This document shows positions 1-6,713 of a stretch of 36,561 nt of DNA, piece after piece. Each line of letters begins with the position of its first letter. Positions within the stretch are counted from its first letter, which is position 1. The notes under the pieces were generated by a model that saw only the letters and a program-made list of their open reading frames with translations, was not told where the DNA came from and made no database searches. Source of the stretch: Salinarchaeum sp. (GTDB lineage Archaea; Halobacteriota; Halobacteria; Halobacteriales; SKNY01); assembly GCA_007123105.1 (NCBI GenBank), contig SKNY01000117.1, forward strand, positions 1-36,561, in the 5' to 3' direction. A program made the position numbers and the translations under genes.

Positions 1-131
1 ATTCGGACGATGACGTGTTCTTTCACATGGAGGACGTTGGCGGCCCTGATCTCGAAGAAGGTACAGACATCGAATTTGACATCGAACAGGCCCCGAAGGG
101 CCCGCGCGCGAAGAACGTCGTCCGCGAATAG
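1..131 (+). CDS. cspA: Cold-shock domain protein CspA, C-terminal part
   Basis: This is the 3' end of a gene that starts left of the window; the frame opens at base 3 and ends with TAG. The 42 visible residues include DDVFFHMEDV, the second half of the cold-shock domain (the RNP2-like FFH segment), and end in PKGPRAKNVVRE. That tail matches the small (about 64 residues) haloarchaeal CspA proteins, single OB-fold RNA/ssDNA-binding proteins that act as RNA chaperones. About two thirds of the protein is visible. A small hairpin with a T-rich loop follows the stop. Confidence 0.9.
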   Translation, partial: SDDDVFFHMEDVGGPDLEEGTDIEFDIEQAPKGPRAKNVVRE

Positions 132-143
132 CTTCACCGTTTG

Positions 144-159
144 ATCGTTTTTTAACGAT
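144..159 (+). terminator. Hairpin with T-rich loop after cspA
   Basis: ATCGTT and AACGAT form a perfect 6-bp stem around a TTTT loop, 13 bases after the cspA stop. The run of six T residues on the + strand suits archaeal termination, which relies mainly on oligo-T. The assignment rests on position and sequence only. Confidence 0.5.
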
Positions 160-587
160 ACAACGGCAGTTCGATTCCTAGGCAAATTACAACGACTGAC
201 GAGTATGCACTGGCGAAGCACGACGGACCGTCCGCGCAGAGCGACAGCCTCCTCTAGCCGTTGGGAATCAGTGGACATCCGATCCGGCTTGCTGGGCGAG
301 GATTCCAACGCGGGACAGCGGGCCGGTCCCACGTCCCCGGTGGCAACTTCTTGCCTGCAGAATGGAGTCCGTCGAGGCGATACCGGGTTCGTGCGCGATC
401 CGTCGGCCCCGCGAGGGGTGTGGCGTATTCGGCGTCCGGTCGGACGCGGTATCCGCTTGCACCGTGCATCCCGGTCGGCCCGGAGAGACGGCGGGGATGC
501 CCCCGGTCGCAAGGTTCCCAGCGCTGAAATACGGGACTTTTCCTTGCACTTCCGCAATCCTTCCTCGCCGCTGTTCGTGTTACGAAC
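160..587. other. Gene-free stretch between cspA and the GH10-like gene
   Basis: Several overlapping ORFs lie here on both strands, but their translations are Arg/Pro/Ser-rich, lack the acidic haloarchaeal signature and contain no motif I recognise. I regard them as chance ORFs in GC-rich DNA. I see no RNA gene. The only regulatory signal I would call is the TATA-like box at its right end. Confidence 0.5.
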
Positions 588-595
588 GGTTAAGA
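588..595 (+). promoter_or_regulatory. TATA-like box for the GH10-like gene
   Basis: GGTTAAGA is centred about 28 bases before the GTG at 619, the spacing expected when transcription starts at or next to the start codon. It supports the GTG start; the ATG at 609 is out of frame. Confidence 0.45.
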
Positions 596-618
596 TCGGA
601 CCGATCCGATGAGAGTGG

Positions 619-2685
619 GTGACAGCAGACGATGCCAACCCTCATTCTGGGCGCCAGCGTGATCGGAGCGCGCCGACGCTGACGCGCCGACCGTTCCTCT
701 CCGCGGTCGGAATCCTCGGGTGTTCGACAACAGTGACAAAGGCGACCACGGGAGCCCCGAGTGCAGGCTCATGGGACCCGGTGGATGACCCGTATTACGC
801 AAGTCTTGTGGATGAATTCCAAGGGCTCGGTCTTCCCCCCGGGGAGTTCGTGTACGCGGACACCGAAGCGGAGACACTCGCTGCGTACGGCCATCACGGC
901 GCGGGGGCTATCGAACCACTGGGGATCGGCGACGATCTTCCGTTTTCCCAAGCGATCAGGATTACCGTGCCGACTACCGTACGAAATCCCTGGGATGCCC
1001 TCCTCAAGGGAACCGTAAGGCATCGGTCCGTGGCCGCAGGCGACGTGCTCCTCGGGATCGTCTACCTACGGGATGGAGCCCCGGATGACGGAACCGTCCC
1101 GGTCGTCAGATATGCGGCCAAGGTTCAGGACCGGGAGGAGACGAACCTGGTCCAAAACGCAACCCAACCGAGTCTGAGCGGCACCTGGGAACGGTACAAT
1201 TTCCGGATTCGAATGGACGAACCCGCGGCTGCTGGGTCGTGGTGGACCGAACTGTTCCTTGGATTTGGTGAACAGACGGTCGATGTGGGCGGTCTCGCCC
1301 TCGTTCACTTCGGTGATGGCGTATCCCTGGGAGATCTACCCACCTGGACACAAGAGTACGACTATCCGGGACGGAACGCGGATGCTGCCTGGCGCGATAC
1401 CGCGCGTAGACGCATCGAGCAGTACAGAATGGCGCCACTGACGGTCACCGTGCGCGACGGTCGGGGGAATCCGATCGAAGGGGCGACCGTCGATGTCACG
1501 ATGCAAGCGCATGCCTTCGGCTTCGGAAGCGCCGTCGCTGCGCCACGCATCGTCGGTGGCGGGACTGACAACGAACGGTACCGGGAAACGTTTCTCGAGA
1601 ACTTCAACAAGGCGGTGACCGAGAACGTGCTGAAATACGGAGCCTGGAGCGGACAATGGGGTCCGGCGTACTCGGCCGAGATCGCCGACGAAACCGTCGA
1701 CTGGTTGGTCGGGCACGACATCCCGATTCGAGGACATCCGCTCGTGTGGGCCACTTACGAACGCATGGGAGTCGATCCGACCAGCCCGGAAGCGGCAATC
1801 CGGGCGACGATCCGCGACCGCATCGAGGAACGAGCGACCGCGATGCGGGGGCGGCTCGACGAGTGGGACATGCACAACCATCCCATCATGTTCCCCGAGA
1901 TATGGGAGGACCTCGGCAAGGAACTCATGCTCGAGTGGTGGGAGACAGCCAACGAAGCCGATCCGGAGGCCGTGATGTACATCAATGAAGACGACATCCT
2001 GTCCGGAGGTGGTCGACTCAAGGAACCGTATTACGACCTCATCGAGTGGTTGGTCTCCCAGGAAGCCGACGTCGAAGGGATCGGCTTTATGGGCCACTTT
2101 GCGCTCGAAGACGTACGCTCACCAACCACGTTGCTCGAGGTCTTTGACAAATTCACTGCGTTCGATCTGCCACTTCAAATTACCGAATTCGACATATCCA
2201 TCTCGGATCCCGATGATGAAGAACAAGTTGCGGCCAGAGCTGACTTTCTCGCGGACGTATACACCGCCGCGTTCAGCCACCCCGCCGTCGAGGGAGTCCT
2301 GGCCTGGGGATTCTGGGCCGACGCCCACTGGCGACCCGACAGCGCCTACTACGGTAGCGATTGGACACTCCGCCCCCACGGCAAACGATACCGAGAGCTC
2401 GTTTTCGAGGAATGGTGGACGGACGAGTCCGGCACGACGGATACTGACGGACAGTTCGAACTTCACGGATTCAAAGGCATCTACGAGATCGCCGCGAGCG
2501 CTGCCAGCGAGTCGGAGACAGCCAAAGTCCAGCTGGGCGATGCGGGCCACCACGTCGAAATCACCCTAGCCGGGGTGGAGAACGACGATGGCCAACCCGG
2601 GTTTGGTCCGGTGGCGACGGCCGGTGGCATGCTCGGCGTAATCAAGTTCCTACTTCATCGATACGATCGGACCGGCGACGATTGA
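619..2685 (+). CDS. Secreted GH10 (xylanase-family) protein lacking the acid/base Glu
   Basis: A 688-residue protein starting at GTG. A Tat signal (RRPFLSA, Arg23-Arg24) precedes the hydrophobic stretch. Residues about 50-245 look like an N-terminal beta-sandwich, carbohydrate-binding-module-like region. A GH10 TIM barrel follows (about 295-610), with family signatures FGFGSAV, RGHPLVW, INEDDIL, GIGFMGHF and the nucleophile strand QITEFD (Glu523). The acid/base strand, normally WDVVNE, reads WDMHNHP, so His421 sits where the catalytic Glu is expected. After a short beta segment (HGFKGIYEI) the protein ends with PGFG (660-663), a hydrophobic segment and a basic residue cluster, resembling the PGF-CTERM signal processed by archaeosortase A. 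It is therefore probably exported and anchored at the surface. GH10 membership is clear; xylanase activity is doubtful because of the substitution. The nearby sialidase-fold gene suggests a role in glycan handling. Confidence 0.88.
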   Translation: MTADDANPHSGRQRDRSAPTLTRRPFLSAVGILGCSTTVTKATTGAPSAGSWDPVDDPYYASLVDEFQGLGLPPGEFVYADTEAETLAAYGHHGAGAIEPLGIGDDLPFSQAIRITVPTTVRNPWDALLKGTVRHRSVAAGDVLLGIVYLRDGAPDDGTVPVVRYAAKVQDREETNLVQNATQPSLSGTWERYNFRIRMDEPAAAGSWWTELFLGFGEQTVDVGGLALVHFGDGVSLGDLPTWTQEYDYPGRNADAAWRDTARRRIEQYRMAPLTVTVRDGRGNPIEGATVDVTMQAHAFGFGSAVAAPRIVGGGTDNERYRETFLENFNKAVTENVLKYGAWSGQWGPAYSAEIADETVDWLVGHDIPIRGHPLVWATYERMGVDPTSPEAAIRATIRDRIEERATAMRGRLDEWDMHNHPIMFPEIWEDLGKELMLEWWETANEADPEAVMYINEDDILSGGGRLKEPYYDLIEWLVSQEADVEGIGFMGHFALEDVRSPTTLLEVFDKFTAFDLPLQITEFDISISDPDDEEQVAARADFLADVYTAAFSHPAVEGVLAWGFWADAHWRPDSAYYGSDWTLRPHGKRYRELVFEEWWTDESGTTDTDGQFELHGFKGIYEIAASAASESETAKVQLGDAGHHVEITLAGVENDDGQPGFGPVATAGGMLGVIKFLLHRYDRTGDD

Positions 2686-2693
2686 CCCTACCG

Positions 2694-2910
2694 GCAACGG
2701 AGTGGCCACAACAGCCGACCGGATCGACCAACAATGCCACCCCCGCCTCGAGCTGTGCAATCTCAACGACCGGCGGCAGGTCCGTCAGTGAGATCTACCC
2801 GGCCTGCGTTCCAAGTTCTCCGTTGACAACGCGGTCCGCCAGGTACCAGAGATCCCGATCGCGGGTCGATCACGGATCCGATCCCACCGATGGTGAACGC
2901 CGTCTGCCAA
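2694..2910 (-). pseudogene. Possible gene remnant, unknown family
   Basis: On the minus strand one frame reads RDLWYLADRVVNGELGTQAG, then a TAG, then SLTDLPPVVEIAQLEAGVAL. The composition and codon usage look like haloarchaeal coding sequence. The upstream part (TIGGIGSVIDPRS) lies in a different frame, so at least one frameshift plus the nonsense codon would be needed to join them. I do not recognise the family. It could still be chance. Confidence 0.25.
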
Positions 2911-3028
2911 CCATCGGCTAGCCCGGAGCATCGAACGAGAACCGAGAATCCAGGAGGCGAGGACATGGAGGACGTGACAATATCACCGGCCATCGGTGCG
3001 TGACCGCATGCGTAGGGCAGGCTGCTTT

Positions 3029-3264
3029 GGAAGAAACCCGATGAGAATCGAGCCAAATATTCCTGGGAGAACCCTGGTGGTCCGCAGCTCGTGATCATAG
3101 ACGGGCCAACAGGGGACGTTCACCAACTCGACAGGAGTGCCCTTGCGATTGTAGAGGTGGCAAGTGGCATTCAACCGCTGACGAAACGAGATACCAGATA
3201 TCACGGATCTCGCAAGGTACCAAGCAACATTCTGGCCACGGGCGGCGAGTGCATCCGTCGGCCA
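3029..3264 (+). pseudogene. Possible gene fragment before the sialidase-fold gene
   Basis: After a TAG, one + frame reads LLWKKPDENRAKYSWENP followed by GGPQLVIIDGPTGDVHQLD and ends at a TGA near 3264. It has no plausible start, and the preceding short reading GEDMEDVTISPAIGA is also cut by stops. The text is protein-like, but I cannot name a family. It may be the tail of a deleted gene or may be noncoding. Confidence 0.2.
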
Positions 3265-3344
3265 TGAGCGCTTCCCGGGATCTTGGTTGGCCGGGCGGTG
3301 GCCCCGGGTGAAGACATTTGCCGACCGGTGTCGATGCCAGTGCT

Positions 3345-4373
3345 ATGCAGCCCAAGCACGGCATCGTTCACGCCGGGGCCGGCCAGTTCAACGGCTGGCC
3401 GGCGAACCACGGCATGTGGGCGTGGGACGAAGAGGTCCTGGTCAGGTTCACGAACGGGTACTTCCGGTCGGATGCGGGCTTTCACGACATCGATCCCCGT
3501 CGGTCCCGCGGGAGCCTGTACGCCCGGAGCTTCGACGGGGGCAAATCTTGGGCGATTGAACACGCCGGAGATCCGTTCGCCCGTGAGACGACACCCGAAC
3601 CGTCGGCCGGCGGAATCGATTTTACACATCCTGATTTCGCGATGCGAATCCGGAACGGACAGTGGTGTGTCTCGACCGACCGCGGACGCGAGTGGAGTCC
3701 CCGCTACGAGTTGCCGGACTTTGGAACCGGTGAGCAGCTGACTGCCCGAACGGACTACATCGTGAAGGACGCGGCGACGTGTCTGATCTTTCTCTCGATC
3801 GAGGAACCCGAACGCGAAACCGACGAGGAGATTGACCGGTCGCTGTGCGCGGCCATCGTCGATGGCGGTGCGGCCGTCGAGTTCCGGGGCTGGATCACCG
3901 AAGATCCCGACCAGCGCTCGATCATGCCAGCGACGACACAACTGGCCGACGGTACGCTGTTGACCATCATCCGCCAAACCGATTTTCACGGCGCATTCGA
4001 CGAGTACGATAAACGCGAGAACTACCTCGAGGCGTTCCGATCGACCGATGACGGCCGAACATGGACCTCCGTGGGCCGCATCGCCGACACCCATAATCCC
4101 GCTGCCGCCGTCACCCTCGGAGACGATAGCGTCGTCGTTGCCTACGGCTATCGCACCGAGCCGTACGGCATCCGGGGACGGATCACTACAGATTGCGGCG
4201 AGACGTGGAGCGAGGAGTTCGTGTTACGCGATGACGGTCGGAGCGCCGATCTCGGGTATCCACGAATGGTGGCGCGCCCGGACGGGACCCTCCTGGTTGT
4301 GTATTACTTTACCACGGTCGAACGCAAGGAACAACACATCGCCGCGACGATCTTCGATCCGGCGACGACCTGA
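3345..4373 (+). CDS. BNR/Asp-box sialidase-superfamily protein
   Basis: The ORF opens at a TTG at 3318, but I prefer the ATG at 3345 (MQPKHGIVHAG), giving 342 residues; an AT-rich ACATTTG lies about 27 bases before it. Four Asp-box motifs (S/T-x-D-x-G-x-x-W) are visible: SFDGGKSW, STDRGREW, STDDGRTW and TTDCGETW, marking a sialidase-like six-bladed beta-propeller. The opening GWPANHGMWAWDEE is the first blade. No signal peptide is visible, so the protein is probably cytoplasmic. Similar proteins are usually annotated as sialidase family or exo-alpha-sialidase, but few are shown to cleave sialic acid; a hydrolase, epimerase-like or purely binding role is possible. It lies downstream of the GH10-like gene, separated by about 660 bases. 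Confidence 0.8.
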   Translation: MQPKHGIVHAGAGQFNGWPANHGMWAWDEEVLVRFTNGYFRSDAGFHDIDPRRSRGSLYARSFDGGKSWAIEHAGDPFARETTPEPSAGGIDFTHPDFAMRIRNGQWCVSTDRGREWSPRYELPDFGTGEQLTARTDYIVKDAATCLIFLSIEEPERETDEEIDRSLCAAIVDGGAAVEFRGWITEDPDQRSIMPATTQLADGTLLTIIRQTDFHGAFDEYDKRENYLEAFRSTDDGRTWTSVGRIADTHNPAAAVTLGDDSVVVAYGYRTEPYGIRGRITTDCGETWSEEFVLRDDGRSADLGYPRMVARPDGTLLVVYYFTTVERKEQHIAATIFDPATT

Positions 4374-4697
4374 ACCGACGGTGACGTGCAGACCTGCATT
4401 CGGTCGACTCGGGTAGTCGGGTAGATCCCGGGCTCAAGGAGGACAATATTGGTAGGTGGCAGCAATCGGATCTGAGCCAGCTTCCAGTCGACAGCTTATC
4501 GTGGGGGCTACTGATTGTGCTGGCGTGCGGCTCCCGAACTGCCACCTACCGTGATCGACCCCTTCGGTAGGTCCGGGGATCCATCTACCGGACACCGTGA
4601 CCCATGTGGAACCCCACTGACAACGTCGCGACTGATAACGGTAGTAATCGAAGTGGCGACGGCCTCGGCCAACCACACGACGAACGGACCTGATCCG
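4374..4697. other. Gene-free stretch, convergent intergenic region
   Basis: It separates the sialidase-fold gene from the oppositely oriented small membrane protein gene. The ORFs here are short, basic and overlap one another on both strands. I see no recognisable gene, RNA or repeat. Confidence 0.5.
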
Positions 4698-4943
4698 TTA
4701 TTCGACCGGGGTTGCCAACTGAGCCTTTTTGGTTTTCGCGTACGTGACGACGTTGTCGCCAGCCGCACGTGCGTGTTTTCCGGCGTTCTTTACGTCTTCG
4801 ACAGCCAATTCGGCTTCAGATCGCGCCTCATCAATCGGTGATACTACCTCGGCGTTGCGGCGCCGACGCCGGAGCGCGCGTAGTGTGAGCAGTCCCGTCG
4901 CGATCCCGAATGCCGCAACCAACCCAGTGTTGAGTTTATTCAT
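4698..4943 (-). CDS. Small membrane protein of unknown function
   Basis: An 81-residue protein with an ATG start. Residues about 6-25 (LNTGLVAAFGIATGLLTLRAL) form one transmembrane helix, followed directly by RRRRR, a positive-inside stop-transfer signal. The remaining 50 residues are acidic and helical (EARSEAELAVEDVKNAGKHA), then turn Lys-rich near the end. Such short N-anchored proteins are common in haloarchaea, and I cannot assign a function. It is monocistronic. Its upstream region is AT-rich and holds an 8-bp inverted repeat around a TATA-like sequence, suggesting regulation. Confidence 0.7.
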   Translation of the reverse strand: MNKLNTGLVAAFGIATGLLTLRALRRRRRNAEVVSPIDEARSEAELAVEDVKNAGKHARAAGDNVVTYAKTKKAQLATPVE

Positions 4944-4947
4944 AGAA

Positions 4948-4987
4948 CGTGACTTATCGTACTTCGTAAGTGATGATAAAAGTCACG
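4948..4987. promoter_or_regulatory. Inverted repeat around the promoter of the small membrane protein gene
   Basis: CGTGACTT (4948-4955) and AAGTCACG (4980-4987) are perfect 8-bp inverted repeats separated by 24 bases. Between them lie a shorter palindrome (ACTTCGTAAGT) and a TATA-like TTTATC on the minus strand, about 34 bases before the ATG. The arrangement looks like an operator for a dimeric regulator, or nested sites overlapping the promoter. Confidence 0.4.
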
Positions 4988-5397
4988 GTTTAGAGAGCTA
5001 CGAGTTGACATTCGTCAAGATCGGCATGGATGACCCTCCGAAACGTGCTTATTGATTAAGCTTATCTCCATATTTTCCCAATCGGTACCAGATGAAGACG
5101 GAGTAAGATGGTACTACACTCTCGATAACCGAACCAACCCCTGAATCCTGGGCATTGACCGTGAGCGCAATGTGCCCTACAAAGGGATGGTTTTGCTACG
5201 GCCAGTGATACATACGGTACGCGCGAGCAGGCAGTAATGAAATTCTGACCGTCGAGGAATGGCTTCGCACACGCCAACTGTCCCGTTTTCTCCCCTGCAA
5301 CCGCCAGATCATCCTCGACGGTAAGCCACGATCACGGAGAAGACATTCTGCACTGACGGGTATCAAACGGCACGGAGAATTCCACGATCACGTAGCA
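4988..5397. other. Gene-free stretch upstream of the nuclease/ATPase operon
   Basis: No ORF here looks real. It contains an 11-bp perfect inverted repeat, ACCGTCGAGGA (5248-5258) and TCCTCGACGGT (5312-5322), and an 11-bp direct repeat CCACGATCACG (5326-5336 and 5382-5392). CACGGAGAA also occurs twice nearby. These could be regulatory sites or the relic of a small mobile element; I found no transposase fragment. Confidence 0.45.
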
Positions 5398-5405
5398 GTT
5401 TTACC
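5398..5405 (+). promoter_or_regulatory. Candidate TATA box for the Mre11/SbcD-like operon
   Basis: GTTTTACC lies about 34 bases before the ATG at 5436, which would give a very short leader. AAAATAA at 5413-5419 is an alternative but is too close for a leaderless start. Confidence 0.35.
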
Positions 5406-5435
5406 ATCTTCCAAAATAAGACAGTTATACGATCG

Positions 5436-6713
5436 ATGGGAACCGACGAGGTCCGACTCCTCTGTACCGGCGATCTCCACCTGGGTCGCCATCCGACGCG
5501 GGTGCCGGCAGACACCGAGCGTGGCTCCGTCTCGACGGCTCGCGCATGGGCGACGATCGCCAATACGGCTGTCGAATACGATGTTGACGGCGTCCTGCTA
5601 TCAGGGGATATCGGGGATCGAGCGAATCGATACTTCGAGATCGTCGGAGCTTTCGAGACGGGGCTCTCGATTCTCGCCGACGCGGCCATCCCGGTGGTCG
5701 CCGTTGCGGGCAATCACGACGCGAGGTTCCTCCCGCAGCTGGCCGCCGACCTCTACGGACTCACGCTCCTCGGCGAAGACGGACGTTGGGAACGGCACGA
5801 GCTCGCCGCCGGTCGCCCCGTCCACATTGACGGTTGGTCGTTTCCACGGACAAACGTCAGTGTTTCGCCGCTGGAAACGTACCCAGACGAGGCAGTTGAT
5901 AGCCCCCATCTCGGGTTGCTACACGCGGATCTCGACGCCAGTGGCGGGACGAACGCCCCGGTTGCCCTCTCCGAACTGGCGGCCACCGTCACTGACGGTT
6001 GGATCCTCGGACACATCCACGCACCCGGACGGAGAAACGAAGATCCTCTCGTGTTGTATCCAGGATCGCCCCAACCGCTCGACCCGGGCGAACCCGGTCC
6101 ACACGGACCCTGGCTGCTCACCTGGACACCGGCCAGTGGATGGACGCCGACGCATCTGCCGACCGCTACGCTCCGCTATGACAATCTCGCAGTAGACGTC
6201 ACTGACGTCGAGACTCCCGAATCCGCGATGGCAGCCGCGTCCACGGCAATGGCAAAGCATCTCGCCGGGATCGAGGGGCGCGAACACGTCACCGCGTTCG
6301 TGCCGCGGATTACGTTCACCGGCTCCACTCCCATCCATACCGACCTCGTCGATGCCGCCACAGCAATGGCCGACCAGTTCGGCCGGACCGTCGACGACGT
6401 CCGAGTCGGTCTGGACGAGATTACGATCGGAACGAGGCCGGCCGTCGGGACCGGAAATCGCGACGACGGCCCGATCGGATATCTCGTCGATGTCCTTGCT
6501 TCGATCGAGGGGGGAACGGTCCACAATGACTACCCCGACCTGTACCGGGAAGCCCGAGCACGGGCCGAAGAGGCCTACGGTGCCGCCACCTACGCACCGT
6601 TGCGCCGCGCGGGTCGGCAACCGTCGCCGCCGGCCGACGACGTCGAGACACAGCTCAAACACGAGGTCAAACGGCTCCTCGATCAACTTGTGGCCCAAAA
6701 GGAGGACACGTGA
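5436..6713 (+). CDS. Mre11/SbcD/YhaO-like DNA repair nuclease
   Basis: A 425-residue calcineurin-like metallophosphoesterase. All metal-ligand motifs are present and in order: GDLHLG (12-17), GDIGD (57-61), GNHD (92-95), LLHADL (His163) and GHIH (192-195). They should bind two Mn ions, as in Mre11/SbcD nucleases. After the phosphoesterase core and its GSPQPLDPGEPGPHG capping segment, about 200 residues form a C-terminal domain ending in a Lys/Gln-rich helix, where the partner ATPase would dock. The next gene, a Rad50/SbcC-like ATPase, overlaps the stop by one base, so the two are co-transcribed and translationally coupled. The expected role is ATP-controlled endo/exonuclease processing of DNA ends. 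It looks closer to bacterial YhaO/SbcD than to the canonical archaeal Mre11 of the Mre11-Rad50-HerA-NurA type, but I cannot prove that without a tree. Confidence 0.88.
   Translation: MGTDEVRLLCTGDLHLGRHPTRVPADTERGSVSTARAWATIANTAVEYDVDGVLLSGDIGDRANRYFEIVGAFETGLSILADAAIPVVAVAGNHDARFLPQLAADLYGLTLLGEDGRWERHELAAGRPVHIDGWSFPRTNVSVSPLETYPDEAVDSPHLGLLHADLDASGGTNAPVALSELAATVTDGWILGHIHAPGRRNEDPLVLYPGSPQPLDPGEPGPHGPWLLTWTPASGWTPTHLPTATLRYDNLAVDVTDVETPESAMAAASTAMAKHLAGIEGREHVTAFVPRITFTGSTPIHTDLVDAATAMADQFGRTVDDVRVGLDEITIGTRPAVGTGNRDDGPIGYLVDVLASIEGGTVHNDYPDLYREARARAEEAYGAATYAPLRRAGRQPSPPADDVETQLKHEVKRLLDQLVAQKEDT
6701..6706 (+). promoter_or_regulatory. Shine-Dalgarno site GGAGGA for the ATPase gene
   Basis: GGAGGA lies six bases before the ATG at 6713, inside the end of the upstream nuclease gene. 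It supports the ATG over the GTG at 6710 and shows that this internal operon gene is translated by Shine-Dalgarno initiation. Confidence 0.7.

Noticed and set aside
205-612. 135-codon + ORF and overlapping minus ORFs after cspA
   Set aside because: Basic, Ser/Arg-rich, no motif, no promoter at the right spacing, and several mutually overlapping candidates.
1336-2097. 253-codon minus ORF
   Set aside because: Antisense shadow of the GH10 barrel.
3201-4094. 297-codon minus ORF
   Set aside because: Antisense to the sialidase-fold gene, whose four Asp boxes make the + frame the real one.
5062-5277. 71-codon minus ORF as a possible transposase relic
   Set aside because: No transposase motif in any frame; only short repeats are present.
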